Shown: piece after piece, positions 32,024 to 40,551 of the stretch
Position numbering within the stretch: the stretch's first letter is position 1
Layout: every line of letters starts with the position of its first letter
NCBI GenBank assembly: GCA_002431545.1
Contig: DJFY01000086.1
Coordinates: 1 to 40,551, forward strand
Reading direction: 5' to 3'
Length of the DNA: 40,551 bases
Source: Cellvibrionales bacterium UBA5860
GTDB lineage: Bacteria > Pseudomonadota > Gammaproteobacteria > Pseudomonadales > Porticoccaceae
Made by a program: the position numbers and the translations under genes
The notes under the pieces: model-generated
The model's input: the letters and a program-made list of their open reading frames with translations, nothing else
Databases searched by the model: none
What the model was told of the DNA's origin: nothing

Positions 32024-32997
32024 CTCTGAGCCTGGCCGTCACGCCTGGAGAACCTGCCGGCATCGGGATCGACGTCTTGCTGCAACTGGTGCAAAACGGC
32101 TCACCTCATGAACTGATCGCCATTGCCGACCCGTCGATGTTACGGCAACGCGCGCGTGAGCTGGGACTCGAAATTACGCTTCGCGAACCTTCGGGTAAAT
32201 CCCTGCGACCGGGCGAACTGGCATTTGAGTCGGTGTCCTTTGCCACACCAGTCGCACCCGGCAAACCCGACACCGCCAACGCCGAGAGCGTACTCCGCTG
32301 CCTGGACCTTGCCATCGATGGCTGCCGCACCGGCCGTTACGCTGGCCTGGTAACGGGGCCCGTACACAAAGGCATCATCAACGAGGCAGGCCACATCTTT
32401 ACCGGCCATACCGAATACCTAGCCGAGCGCTGCACCGCGCAACGCGTCGTCATGCTGCTCTGTACAGCGGAACTAAGAGTAGCGCTGGCGACTACACACG
32501 TCCCCTTGCGCGCCGTTCCCGACCTGATCAGTATCACCCTGCTGGAAGAAATACTAAAGATCATCGAGCGGGACCTGCGACAACGAATGGGCATTCACCA
32601 ACCCCGTATTCTGGTGTGCGGCTTAAATCCCCACGCTGGGGAAGGCGGCCATTTGGGCGACGAAGAGGTAAGAATAATCGGCCCTGCCATTGAAAAACTC
32701 CGGGCCCAAGGGTTGGAAATCAGTGGCCCCATGCCTGCAGATACAGTGTTCACGCCGCATCACCTGCAATATGCGGATGTAGTCCTCGCCATGTATCACG
32801 ACCAGGGCCTGCCAGTATTAAAAAGCCGGGGCTTTGGCAACGCCGTTAACGTCACCCTAGGTCTACCCATACTACGCACGTCAGTGGATCACGGGACCGC
32901 TTTTGAGCTGGCTGGCACCGGCCGGGCCCATACTGGCAGCCTGCGTGCGGCAATCGCCTGCCTTGCGGATATGGCGCTCCATTCGACGGCGAGCTAG
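32020..32997 (+). CDS. pdxA: 4-hydroxythreonine-4-phosphate dehydrogenase
   Basis: This 325-aa enzyme of the DXP-dependent pyridoxal phosphate pathway has clear motifs: TPGEPAGIG (residues 8-16), VTGPVHKG, GHTEYLAE and GLNPHAGEGGHLGDEE. Metal-binding histidines are seen in YHDQGLPVLK and SVDHGTAFELAGTG. The ATG overlaps the surA stop (ATGA), and the gene lies in the conserved surA-pdxA-rsmA order. Confidence 0.97.
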   Translation: MTLSLAVTPGEPAGIGIDVLLQLVQNGSPHELIAIADPSMLRQRARELGLEITLREPSGKSLRPGELAFESVSFATPVAPGKPDTANAESVLRCLDLAIDGCRTGRYAGLVTGPVHKGIINEAGHIFTGHTEYLAERCTAQRVVMLLCTAELRVALATTHVPLRAVPDLISITLLEEILKIIERDLRQRMGIHQPRILVCGLNPHAGEGGHLGDEEVRIIGPAIEKLRAQGLEISGPMPADTVFTPHHLQYADVVLAMYHDQGLPVLKSRGFGNAVNVTLGLPILRTSVDHGTAFELAGTGRAHTGSLRAAIACLADMALHSTAS

Positions 32998-33085
32998 GCT
33001 ATTGGGCATTGGTTTTCATATAGGCTGCCTTAAACCAGCGCACCATTACCGGCCCCGGCCTACCCCAGATTCCTAGTGCCAGATC

Positions 33086-33886
33086 ATGACTGAAGCGAAT
33101 TATCGCCGCCCACGCAAAAGATTCGGCCAGAACTTCCTCATCGACAATGCAATCATCGACGGGATCATCGCCGCGATAAACCCCGGGGACGAAGATGATA
33201 TCGTCGAAATTGGTCCGGGCGAAGGCGCACTGACAAAACGTTTGATCAACCGCTGCCACCGCCTGTGGGGCATTGAGATCGACCGAGATCTCGCCGCTCT
33301 GTTACGGGACCGGTATTCAGGGCATGAGCGGTTCAATCTTATCTGTCAGGATGTGTTGGAAGTGGAATTTTCACAATTTCAAACCGCCGGTATGCTGCGC
33401 ATTGCAGGCAACTTACCCTACAATATTTCCACACCGCTACTGTTCAAGCTGCTGACGTCGAAGGCTCGAATTTCAGACATGCACTTTATGTTACAAAAAG
33501 AGGTCGTCGATCGTCTCGTTGCAAAGGCCGGCGAGAAACCCTACGGACGGCTGAGTGTGATGGTTCAGTACCACTGCACCGTGGAGTCTTTAATGACGGT
33601 GCCACCAGCAGCGTTTCGGCCGCAGCCAAAGGTGCATTCGGCTGTCGCACGATTGCAGCCCTACAACCGGCCGCCCTTTTTAGCTGAGGATTACGCCATG
33701 TTTGAGAATCTGGTCAATGCAGCGTTTCAGCAACGCCGCAAAACCTTGCGCAATAGCTTGAAGCGCTTGCTACCTGCCGGAGCAGCCAATCTCGATTTTG
33801 ACCTGGCCGCTCGCCCCGAAGAATTGTCCGTGGAACAGTTTGTCGACCTGGCAAACCAGATGAGCTCTGCTTATGGCCGATTGTGA
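33086..33886 (+). CDS. rsmA: 16S rRNA dimethyladenosine transferase RsmA (KsgA)
   Basis: This 266-aa SAM-dependent methyltransferase dimethylates two adjacent adenines near the 3' end of 16S rRNA (A1518/A1519). The family motifs are RKRFGQNFLID at the N-terminus, IGPGEGALT (SAM binding), NLPYNIS (catalytic) and the C-terminal FQQRRKTLRNSLK. It starts 88 nt after pdxA and overlaps apaG by 14 bp. Confidence 0.97.
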   Translation: MTEANYRRPRKRFGQNFLIDNAIIDGIIAAINPGDEDDIVEIGPGEGALTKRLINRCHRLWGIEIDRDLAALLRDRYSGHERFNLICQDVLEVEFSQFQTAGMLRIAGNLPYNISTPLLFKLLTSKARISDMHFMLQKEVVDRLVAKAGEKPYGRLSVMVQYHCTVESLMTVPPAAFRPQPKVHSAVARLQPYNRPPFLAEDYAMFENLVNAAFQQRRKTLRNSLKRLLPAGAANLDFDLAARPEELSVEQFVDLANQMSSAYGRL

Positions 33887-34247
33887 AATTACCGTCACCG
33901 TTGAAACTGAATACCTGCCATTGCAGTCCGTCCCGGCCCAGCAACAATACGCGTTTGCCTACCACATCACCATCGAAAACACGGGCGATGAACCAGCACA
34001 GCTCATCGCGCGCCACTGGATTATTACCGACGGCAACCAGGCGCGCCAGGAAGTACAAGGGCTTGGTGTTGTGGGGCAGCAGCCTTTTATCGCTCCCGCT
34101 GAATCCTACCAATATACCAGTGGCGTGGTTCTGGAAACCAAGGTAGGCACCATGTCGGGAAGCTATCACATGGTCAGCGAAAGCGGCGACAGCTTTGAAG
34201 CGCCCATACCCACCTTTTTACTCGCCGTGCCGAACGCGGTGAATTGA
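33873..34247 (+). CDS. apaG: ApaG family protein
   Basis: This 124-aa protein has a single FnIII-like beta-sandwich with the family signature TGDEPAQLIARHWIITDGN and GLGVVGQQPFIAPAESYQYTSG. The biochemical role is not settled (Co2+/Mg2+ homeostasis phenotypes are linked to its operon partners). It lies between rsmA and apaH with overlaps on both sides. Confidence 0.95.
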   Translation: MADCEITVTVETEYLPLQSVPAQQQYAFAYHITIENTGDEPAQLIARHWIITDGNQARQEVQGLGVVGQQPFIAPAESYQYTSGVVLETKVGTMSGSYHMVSESGDSFEAPIPTFLLAVPNAVN

Positions 34248-35062
34248 CAACGGATAGCGTTTTGACGATTTTTGCCGTCGGCGATATTCAGGGTTGTCTT
34301 GCACCTCTTCAGCGCGTGTTAGAGAAAGTATCCTTCGACCCGAAACAGGACCAACTCTGGTCGACGGGGGATATTGTCAACCGCGGGCCGGATTCGTTGG
34401 CGACAATGCGTTTTTTGAAAGGGTTGGGGCCGGCCTTTAAAATGGTGCTGGGCAACCACGATCTGCATTTATTGGCAGCCGCACGACAACCCGACCGACT
34501 GACACCAGCCGACACATGTGGCGACGTGCTGAAAGCACCGGACGCAGGCGAATTACTGGAATGGCTGCGCCACCAACCGCTGATGCTTAACCGGAACAAT
34601 TATATTCTTGTCCACGCAGGTATTGCGCCACAATGGTCGCGGGCAACCGCCAGACGCAGGGCTGCGGAGCTGGAAGCGGTGATTCAGGGACCGGCTGCCG
34701 ATGTGTTCTTTGCCAACATGTACGGCAACGAGCCGTCTGGATGGCATCGGAATCTGGAACCGGAAGCGCGTTGGCGGATGATTGCCAACTATTTCACGCG
34801 CATGCGCTATAGCGACGCAGCGGGGAACCTGGAACTACGCTGTAAATCAGGGCCGGAGCAAACACCCGAAGGTTATTTACCCTGGTTCCTTCACGCAAAC
34901 CGAAAAACTGCTCACGACAATATTATTTTTGGCCATTGGGCGGCTCTCGACGGCAGGGATTGTGGTGATAATCTTTTCCCCCTGGACACTGGCTGTGTGT
35001 GGGGCAAGCGCATACGGTTACTTAATCTGAAAACCAAAACGTACACCCATTGCGAGTGTTAA
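34244..35062 (+). CDS. apaH: Bis(5'-nucleosyl)-tetraphosphatase, symmetrical
   Basis: This 272-aa PPP-family phosphoesterase hydrolyses Ap4A to two ADP. The metal motifs are GDIQGC, GDIVNRGPDS, LGNHD, VHAGI and GHWAALDG, and the tail contains LDTGCVWG. The TTG start at 34244 overlaps the apaG stop (TTGA); no in-frame ATG lies near. It is the last gene of the lptD operon and converges with rplQ. Confidence 0.96.
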   Translation: MTTDSVLTIFAVGDIQGCLAPLQRVLEKVSFDPKQDQLWSTGDIVNRGPDSLATMRFLKGLGPAFKMVLGNHDLHLLAAARQPDRLTPADTCGDVLKAPDAGELLEWLRHQPLMLNRNNYILVHAGIAPQWSRATARRRAAELEAVIQGPAADVFFANMYGNEPSGWHRNLEPEARWRMIANYFTRMRYSDAAGNLELRCKSGPEQTPEGYLPWFLHANRKTAHDNIIFGHWAALDGRDCGDNLFPLDTGCVWGKRIRLLNLKTKTYTHCEC

Positions 35063-35161
35063 AGCGGACTCGCACAAACCAAGGCACCCTGCGCCGGCAA
35101 GATCGGCGATTGTGATGAGCTGCACTGTTTCAAAATTATTTGAACAACAAATCAGACAAGC

Positions 35162-35192
35162 AAAAAAAAACCGGGCTAAGCCCGGTTTTTTT
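35162..35192. terminator. Bidirectional Rho-independent terminator between apaH and rplQ
   Basis: CCGGGC-TAA-GCCCGG (35171-35185) is flanked by A-run on the left and T-run on the right, which extends the stem and gives a U-tract in either direction. On the minus strand it overlaps the very end of rplQ (the stop is at 35191). It closes both the apaH transcript and the ribosomal-protein operon. Confidence 0.9.
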
Positions 35193-35589
35193 AATCTTCT
35201 ACCTCTTCGAACTCTTCTTCCGGCTCAGGCATTTCTCTTCCCACCAACTCGATGTAGGCCATGGGCGCCTTATCCCCGGTGCGATAGCCGCACTTCAGAA
35301 TCCGTGTGTAACCGCCTGGTCTATCCTGAAAACGAGGACCCAGTTCGGAGAACAGTTTGCCGACAGCCTCCTTGGAGCGCAACCGGTCAAAGGCCAGCCG
35401 ACGGTTTGCTAAGCTATCATTTTTTGACAGCGTAATCAGTGGTTCCGCCACACGACGCAGCTCTTTGGCCTTGGGCAAAGTGGTCTTGATGATTTCATGT
35501 TCGACCAGAGAGGCCGCCATGTTGCGGAACATCGCTTTGCGATGAGGGCTGTTCCGGTTGAGCTTACGCCCACTTTCGCGGTGACGCAT
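35191..35589 (-). CDS. rplQ: 50S ribosomal protein L17
   Basis: This 132-aa protein is recognisable from MRHRESGRKLNRNSPHRKAMFRN, the nearly invariant L17 start. It continues with LITTLPKAKELRRVAEPLITL-like sequence and RILKCGYRTGDKAPMAYIEL. The C-terminus is an acidic extension (EEEFEEVED). I place the start at ATG 35589, with AGGA 8 nt upstream, rather than the 17-codon longer frame. It is the last gene of the alpha operon. Confidence 0.97.
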   Translation of the reverse strand: MRHRESGRKLNRNSPHRKAMFRNMAASLVEHEIIKTTLPKAKELRRVAEPLITLSKNDSLANRRLAFDRLRSKEAVGKLFSELGPRFQDRPGGYTRILKCGYRTGDKAPMAYIELVGREMPEPEEEFEEVED

Positions 35590-35662
35590 AGTCTTATTCC
35601 TGTCCTGACACCAGCCACCGGGATCAGCGATGGCCTGCAATATCTATGTGGATCAATAGCTA

Positions 35663-36661
35663 CTAATTGCTGTCGCTATCCTGGCGAAGACTGGCGGGAG
35701 GCCAGTTCTCCAGGCGCATACCCAGGGAGAGGCCTCTGGATGCCAGCACGTCTTTAATTTCGGTTAACGATTTCTTTCCGAGGTTGGGTGTTTTAAGCAG
35801 CTCGACTTCCGTGCGCTGAATTAAATCACCAATGTAATAAATACTTTCAGCCTTCAAACAATTCGCCGAGCGCACGGTCAGCTCCAAGTCGTCAACTGGA
35901 CGCAACAGGATTGGATCGATCTCTTCCTCTCGCTCCTCCTGCTCCGGTTGTTTTTCGCTTTCCAGATCGACAAAGACAGCGAGCTGCTGCTGGAGAATCG
36001 TTGCCGCCCGGCGTATCGCCTCTTCGGGCTCGATAGTGCCGTTGGTCTCAATATCCAGTACCAGTTTATCCAGATCGGTGCGCTGCTCTACCCGCGCGCT
36101 TTCCACATGGTAAGCTACGCGCCGCACCGGGCTGTAGGAAGCGTCGAGCTGCAAACGGCCTATGGCGCGCGTTTCTTCCTCGTCACTACCGACAGCATCG
36201 GCGGGCTGATACCCTCGGCCTTTCGCCACGTGAAGACGCATATTGAGCTCTGCATCGCCGGTAATGTGCGCAATAACATGATCCGGATTTTTTATCTCGA
36301 CGTTATTGTCGGTCTGAATATCACCGGCGGTAACCACGCCCTGACCGCTTTTGACCAGCGTAATGTCAGCCTCTTCCTTGTTGTGAAGAACAACAGCTAC
36401 GTTCTTCAGATTCAGCAAAATCTCGATAACGTCCTCGCGGATACCTTCAATCGCGCTATATTCGTGTAACACGCCATCAATTTCGACCTCGACGATAGCG
36501 CTGCCAGGCATCGACGACAGAAGAATGCGGCGCAGGGCGTTGCCCAGCGTATGGCCGAAGCCACGCTCGAGCGGTTCCAGTATGACCCGTGCGTGCGTGG
36601 TGTCGTACTCGGTAACATCGATGGAACGCGGCGTCAGTAAATCGGCAGAAGAGTTTTGCAT
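35663..36661 (-). CDS. rpoA: DNA-directed RNA polymerase alpha subunit
   Basis: At 332 aa it has the N-terminal assembly domain (EPLERGFGHTLGNALRRILLSS) and a C-terminal alpha-CTD (LRPVDDLELTVRSANCLKAE, LLKTPNLGKKSLTEIKDVL), joined by an acidic linker. Gene order rpsD-rpoA-rplQ is conserved. Confidence 0.98.
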   Translation of the reverse strand: MQNSSADLLTPRSIDVTEYDTTHARVILEPLERGFGHTLGNALRRILLSSMPGSAIVEVEIDGVLHEYSAIEGIREDVIEILLNLKNVAVVLHNKEEADITLVKSGQGVVTAGDIQTDNNVEIKNPDHVIAHITGDAELNMRLHVAKGRGYQPADAVGSDEEETRAIGRLQLDASYSPVRRVAYHVESARVEQRTDLDKLVLDIETNGTIEPEEAIRRAATILQQQLAVFVDLESEKQPEQEEREEEIDPILLRPVDDLELTVRSANCLKAESIYYIGDLIQRTEVELLKTPNLGKKSLTEIKDVLASRGLSLGMRLENWPPASLRQDSDSN

Positions 36662-36690
36662 GGTTTATCGCTATCCTGGAATCGATCCCG

Positions 36691-37311
36691 TTACTTGGAA
36701 TAAAGTTCGACGATAAGGCTTTCGTTAATTTCGCTGGGCAGGTCGACCCGATCCGGCGCCCGCTTGTACACACCTTCCATCTTGTTCACATCAACTTCAA
36801 CCCACTCAACAGCGCCTCTTTGCGCCGCCAATTGCAATGCAGACTGAATTCTGAGCTGATTCCGGGCGCGCTCGCGGATGGTTACAACATCGCCCTCGGC
36901 AACCTGGTATGAAGGAATATTCACTTTTTGGCCATTGACCAGTACCGCGTTATGCGCCACCAGCTGTCGCGATTCGGCACGTGTCGAACCAAAGCCCATG
37001 CGATAAACCACATTATCAAGCCGCCCCTCAAGTAACTTAAGAAGATTTTCGCCGGTCGCACCGTGCTGACGCGCCGCCTTCTTGTAATAATTCCGGAACT
37101 GCTTTTCAAGAACACCGTAGAGCCGACGCACTTTTTGTTTCTCGCGCAGCTGCACACCGTAATCCGATAATCGTCCACGGCGTTGGCTGTGCTGCCCGGG
37201 ACTGCTTTCCGCGCGACATTTCGATTCCAACGATCGAATTCCGCTCTTCAAGAACAGATCTGTGCCTTCGCGACGACTGAGCTTACATGTCGGTCCGAGA
37301 TATCTAGCCAT
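36691..37311 (-). CDS. rpsD: 30S ribosomal protein S4
   Basis: This 206-aa protein begins MARYLGPTCKLSRREGTDLFLK and contains the S4 domain LDNVVYRMGFGSTRAESRQLV. In enterobacteria S4 is the translational repressor of the alpha operon, so autoregulation near rpsM is plausible but not tested here. Confidence 0.98.
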   Translation of the reverse strand: MARYLGPTCKLSRREGTDLFLKSGIRSLESKCRAESSPGQHSQRRGRLSDYGVQLREKQKVRRLYGVLEKQFRNYYKKAARQHGATGENLLKLLEGRLDNVVYRMGFGSTRAESRQLVAHNAVLVNGQKVNIPSYQVAEGDVVTIRERARNQLRIQSALQLAAQRGAVEWVEVDVNKMEGVYKRAPDRVDLPSEINESLIVELYSK

Positions 37312-37325
37312 AAATAAACTGCTCC

Positions 37326-37718
37326 CTAAACCCGTCGTTTCTTAGGAGGACGACAACCATTGTGAGGGATAGGCGTGACGTCAGTGATGTTAGTTACTTT
37401 CAGGCCTACGTTATTGAGCGCCCTGACCGCCGATTCACGACCCGGCCCCGGACCTTTGACCTCAACATCGACGTTCTGCAAACCATATTCTTGCGCAGCA
37501 GTTGCCGCTCTCTCCGCTGCCACCTGTGCCGCAAACGGTGTGCTTTTCCTAGAACCCCGAAAACCGGAACCACCGGACGTTGCCCAACTCAAGGCGTTGC
37601 CCTGACGGTCGGTAATCGTCACTATGGTGTTATTAAACGACGCGTGAATATGCGCGATGCCGTCCACCACAGTACGGGTGACCTTCTTACGCGCGGGTTT
37701 ACTCGGAGTTTTTGCCAT
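37326..37718 (-). CDS. rpsK: 30S ribosomal protein S11
   Basis: This 130-aa protein contains the S11 signatures GIAHIHASFNNTIVTITDRQG and GPGPGRESAVRAL and ends VTPIPHNGCRPPKKRRV. It lies between rpsM and rpsD as expected. Confidence 0.98.
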   Translation of the reverse strand: MAKTPSKPARKKVTRTVVDGIAHIHASFNNTIVTITDRQGNALSWATSGGSGFRGSRKSTPFAAQVAAERAATAAQEYGLQNVDVEVKGPGPGRESAVRALNNVGLKVTNITDVTPIPHNGCRPPKKRRV

Positions 37719-37768
37719 ATCGTTCTAATTCCTGAAAACGGCCCTTCAGTGGGGCAATAATTTCTAAC

Positions 37769-38125
37769 TTAACGTTTTATCGGTTTACGCGGGCCTTTTC
37801 GTGTGCGGGCATTGGTTTTGGTGCGCTGCCCGCGAAGCGGCAAGCTACGACGGTGCCGGATTCCACGATAACAGCCCAGATCCATCAACCGCTTGATATT
37901 CATATTGATCTCGCGGCGCAAATCCCCTTCGACCGTGAGTTTTGACACAACCGACCGCAGGGTATCTAGCTCCTGATCAGACAACTCCGAGACTTTCACG
38001 GTTTCAGCAATGCCGGATTCCGCGCATATCTTTTTAGCCACACCACGACCAATACCGTAGACATAGGTGAGCGAAATCACCGCATGCTTGTTATCGGGGA
38101 TGTTGACACCAGCAATACGGGCCAT
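37769..38125 (-). CDS. rpsM: 30S ribosomal protein S13
   Basis: This 118-aa protein starts MARIAGVNIPDNKHAVISLTY and ends with GQRTKTNARTRKGPRKPIKR, the S13 C-terminal tail. A longer frame adds 15 residues upstream (to 38170), but the family start is the ATG at 38125. Confidence 0.98.
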   Translation of the reverse strand: MARIAGVNIPDNKHAVISLTYVYGIGRGVAKKICAESGIAETVKVSELSDQELDTLRSVVSKLTVEGDLRREINMNIKRLMDLGCYRGIRHRRSLPLRGQRTKTNARTRKGPRKPIKR

Positions 38126-38290
38126 CAAATTACTCCAGCTTTTCCGAAAAACACATTCAGGCCACGCCAATTGACCGTCGGCGGGCTGGTGCTCTGTTAT
38201 TAAATGTAGCGCGACTTAACTACCGCGCAAAAAAGGCGCGAAAGAATAGCTCTTAACCGCCTGAAAATCAATTATTTACTGGCCAGCAGT

Positions 38291-38407
38291 TTAGCCTTGC
38301 CGCTGCTTGTGCCGAGGCTCGGTGCTGCAGATCACGCGTAGTACACCGCGACGGCGCACCAACTTGCAGTTGCGACACACCTTTTTTACCGATGCTCTTA
38401 CTTTCAT
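38291..38407 (-). CDS. rpmJ: 50S ribosomal protein L36
   Basis: This 38-aa protein, MKVRASVKKVCRNCKLVRRR in its first 20 residues, ends RHKQRQG. It has the zinc-ribbon Cys/His set (C11, C14, C27, His33) of L36. GGGG upstream of the ATG supports the start. It is in a different frame from the longer spurious ORF that covers this place and is easy to miss because of its length. It sits between secY and rpsM as in other proteobacteria. Confidence 0.96.
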   Translation of the reverse strand: MKVRASVKKVCRNCKLVRRRGVLRVICSTEPRHKQRQG

Positions 38408-38449
38408 TTTTTATCCCCATGCGTGAAAACTGGCTTCGCCACCCGCATT

Positions 38450-39754
38450 TCACTTCATTTTTGCCTTTTTCAAAACCGATTCGTACTGATGCGACATGAG
38501 ATGCGATTGAACCTGTGAGATAAAATCCATGGTCACAACCACCGCGATCAGCAACGACGTGCCACCCAGATAGAACGGCACGTTAAAGTGCACGTTCAAA
38601 AACTGCGGCAACAGACAAACACCAGCTATGTATAAGCCACCGATCATGGTCAACTTGGTCACCACGCCATCGATGTAACGCGCCGTCTGTTCACCGGGGC
38701 GAATGCCGGGCAGGTACGCGCCACCCTTTTTCAGATTGTCCGAAATTTCCTGAGGGTTAAACATCAGGGCCGTATAAAAGAAACAGAAAAATATAATCAA
38801 GCCGGCAAACAAGATGACGTGCAGAGGCTGACCGGGCCCCAAAAACAGGGATACATCCTGCAACCAGTCGGGCGCGCCTGTGCCCTGACCAAACATGGCC
38901 GCCAGCGTTGACGGGAACAACAGGATACTGCTGGCAAAAATCGCGGGAATAACACCGGCCATATTGATCTTGAGCGGCAGGTGACTGCTCTGCTGGCCGT
39001 AAGCTTTTCGACCCTGCTGCCGCTGCGCATAGTTAACCGTGATGCGACGCTGTCCCCGCTCGATGAAAACCACAAAATAGACAATAGCAACAGCCAGCAC
39101 CGCGATTAAAAGCAAAGCGATAATATTCAGGTCGCCCTGGCGAGCGGATTCAAAAGCCTGCCCCAACGCCGAAGGCAACCCGGCGACGATACCGGCGAAT
39201 ATCAGCATTGAAATACCGTTACCGATGCCACGTTCAGTAATCTGCTCGCCCAACCACATCATAAATACCGCGCCGGTAACCAACGAAGTAATGGCAACGA
39301 GGAAGAAAGTGAATCCGGTGTAATAGGCGAGACCCTGGCCGGCCAGACCGTAAGTCATGCCTGTACCCTGAACCAGGGCAAGAATCACCGTACCGTACCG
39401 TGTCAATTGGGTTATTTTGCGCCGTCCGGCCTCGCCCTCTTTCTTTAGCTGTTCAAGTGACGGCGTTACCGCGCTCAACAACTGCATGATAATCGAAGCC
39501 GATATATAGGGCATGATGCCTAGCGCGAGAATACTCATACGCTCCAACGCACCACCGGAAAACATATTGAACATGCCCAGGATCGTGCCCTGATTTTGTG
39601 TAAACAGGGCAGACACCCGCTCGGGATCGATACCCGGCACGGGAATATGAGTGCCGATGCGGTAGATCACGATGGCCAGCAACAAAAAGCGAAGGCGAGC
39701 CCACAGCTCGCCTAGCCCTTTATTGCCCATTGGCAAATTTGCCGGTTTGACCAT
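38450..39754 (-). CDS. secY: Protein translocase subunit SecY
   Basis: This 434-aa polytopic protein has ten TM helices and forms the SecYEG channel. Signatures are VIYRIGTHIPVPGIDPE near the N-terminus, GGALERMSILALGIMPYISA, the cytoplasmic loop RRKITQLTRYGT and GERGIGNGISMLIFAGI-type sequence. Its location in the spc operon after rplO is canonical. Confidence 0.98.
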   Translation of the reverse strand: MVKPANLPMGNKGLGELWARLRFLLLAIVIYRIGTHIPVPGIDPERVSALFTQNQGTILGMFNMFSGGALERMSILALGIMPYISASIIMQLLSAVTPSLEQLKKEGEAGRRKITQLTRYGTVILALVQGTGMTYGLAGQGLAYYTGFTFFLVAITSLVTGAVFMMWLGEQITERGIGNGISMLIFAGIVAGLPSALGQAFESARQGDLNIIALLLIAVLAVAIVYFVVFIERGQRRITVNYAQRQQGRKAYGQQSSHLPLKINMAGVIPAIFASSILLFPSTLAAMFGQGTGAPDWLQDVSLFLGPGQPLHVILFAGLIIFFCFFYTALMFNPQEISDNLKKGGAYLPGIRPGEQTARYIDGVVTKLTMIGGLYIAGVCLLPQFLNVHFNVPFYLGGTSLLIAVVVTMDFISQVQSHLMSHQYESVLKKAKMK

Positions 39755-39835
39755 CCTTCAAATATCCTGTGTACCGTATATGTCCAGGTTCCGGTTACTC
39801 GAGCCGCGACACCAGGCACTCTCTAAAAATAAATC

Positions 39836-40276
39836 TTATTCGCTTTCCAGCACCTTACCACCAGCTGACTCCAACGCCTTTCGGGCACCCGCCGTAATGG
39901 CCAGCCCCTTAAGGGTGACAGGCCGGCCAAGCTCGCCGGAAAGGAACACCTTTGCGCGCTTGATATTGCTGTTGATCAAGCCCGCCTCACGCAAAGCTTC
40001 CAGATCAACAACCTCTGCTTCGACAGCATTGAGTTCAGACAACCTGATACCTGCGGTAACCCGGGATACGCGCGAAGTAAACCCATACTTGGGAAGTCGC
40101 TTTTGCAGGGGCATTTGCCCGCCCTCAAAACCAGGCTTAACCCGGCCGCCGGATCGCGATTTCTGACCCTTGTGGCCGCGGCCACAGGTTTTCCCCAAAC
40201 CACTGCCGATGCCGCGCCCGACTCGTTTTGCTGGACGCCGGCTCCCGGGATCGGGCCTTAGAGTGTTCAGCCGCAT
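39836..40276 (-). CDS. rplO: 50S ribosomal protein L15
   Basis: This 146-aa protein starts MRLNTLRPDPGSRRPAKRVGRG, followed by the Gly/Lys/Arg-rich loop GKTCGRGHKGQKSRSGG and QMPLQKRLPKYGF. The start is ATG 40276; a longer frame adds five residues. It follows rpmD by one base. Confidence 0.97.
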   Translation of the reverse strand: MRLNTLRPDPGSRRPAKRVGRGIGSGLGKTCGRGHKGQKSRSGGRVKPGFEGGQMPLQKRLPKYGFTSRVSRVTAGIRLSELNAVEAEVVDLEALREAGLINSNIKRAKVFLSGELGRPVTLKGLAITAGARKALESAGGKVLESE

Positions 40277-40277
40277 T

Positions 40278-40466
40278 TCAGGCTTCCTCAACTTTTACCA
40301 TGTAACTGATTTTATTCACCATGCCGCGTACGGAAGGCGTATTTTCAACTTCGACCGTGTGCCCGACGCGGCGCAAACCCAAGCCCGTCAGACATGCCTT
40401 GTGAGCGGCCAGTCGACCGATATCGCTTCGCACCTGGGTAATCTTTAACTTGTCCGCCTTCGCCAT
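40278..40466 (-). CDS. rpmD: 50S ribosomal protein L30
   Basis: This 62-aa protein contains KITQVRSDIGRLAAHKACL and TPSVRGMVNKISYMVKVEE, typical of bacterial L30. It lies between rpsE and rplO. Confidence 0.97.
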   Translation of the reverse strand: MAKADKLKITQVRSDIGRLAAHKACLTGLGLRRVGHTVEVENTPSVRGMVNKISYMVKVEEA

Positions 40467-40500
40467 TGCTCGTATTCCGCTGCTCGAGAACCGACCGGAA

Positions 40501-40551
40501 TCAGCCGGTCACCTCTTCTATCGACTTGCCCCGCTTGGCCGCCACCTCTTC
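40501..40551 (-). CDS. rpsE: 30S ribosomal protein S5, C-terminal end (partial)
   Basis: The last 16 codons (EEVAAKRGKSIEEVTG) and a TGA stop are present, running off the window edge. The sequence matches the S5 C-terminus, and the position before rpmD is that of rpsE in the spc operon. Confidence 0.9.
   Translation of the reverse strand, partial: EEVAAKRGKSIEEVTG

Noticed and set aside
38268..38453. 61-aa minus-strand ORF between secY and rpsM
   Set aside because: The true gene here is rpmJ in a different frame (38291-38407), with the L36 Cys/His pattern.

Overview
The window is a chromosomal segment of a gammaproteobacterium. The gene orders amgK-murU | lptD-surA-pdxA-rsmA-apaG-apaH, leuS-lptE-holA and the spc/alpha ribosomal run are typical of that class, and the proteins resemble those of aerobic, often marine, gammaproteobacteria. 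I see no rRNA, tRNA, CRISPR array, insertion sequence, integrase or phage gene.

Positions 1-10,500 are the accessory part and the most interesting. Reading leftward on the minus strand is a complete copper membrane monooxygenase (Cu-MMO) operon: pmoC (10333-9524), pmoA (9385-8585) and pmoB (8560-7304). It is followed by a membrane-anchored protein of unknown function (7307-6630), a two-domain multicopper oxidase (6614-4908) and a membrane-anchored blue-copper protein (4915-4244). The known copper ligands of PmoB and PmoC are all present, so the enzyme looks active. PmoA is divergent from the classical methane and ammonia types. No methanol dehydrogenase or hydroxylamine oxidoreductase is visible here, so a short-chain hydrocarbon oxidase is plausible, but the substrate cannot be read from sequence. 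After about 0.5 kb without genes comes an RND/MMPL exporter (3749-1329) and a secreted YCF48-type beta-propeller protein (1226-249), which end at a terminator.

Positions 10,760-16,210 carry an HDOD signalling protein and a D-2-hydroxyacid (hydroxypyruvate-type) dehydrogenase on the minus strand. On the plus strand are a SelW-like Rdx protein, a second RND/MMPL exporter with an unusual acidic DPFA repeat, and a 68-aa protein of unknown function.

Positions 16,400-24,700 hold leuS, lptE, holA and an LpxL-like acyltransferase on the plus strand. A VanZ-like/DUF815 ATPase pair lies on the minus strand, then an acyl-CoA ligase on the plus strand that ends at a very strong bidirectional terminator.

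Positions 24,800-35,060 hold an aspartate/aromatic aminotransferase and the peptidoglycan-recycling pair amgK-murU (minus strand). Divergent from amgK is the tightly packed lptD-surA-pdxA-rsmA-apaG-apaH operon (plus strand), covering outer-membrane biogenesis, vitamin B6, 16S rRNA methylation and Ap4A hydrolysis.

Positions 35,160-40,551 are the distal part of the ribosomal-protein superoperon on the minus strand: rpsE (partial), rpmD, rplO, secY, rpmJ, rpsM, rpsK, rpsD, rpoA and rplQ. It converges with apaH on a shared terminator. Six genes appear to start with TTG, so start codons deserve care.
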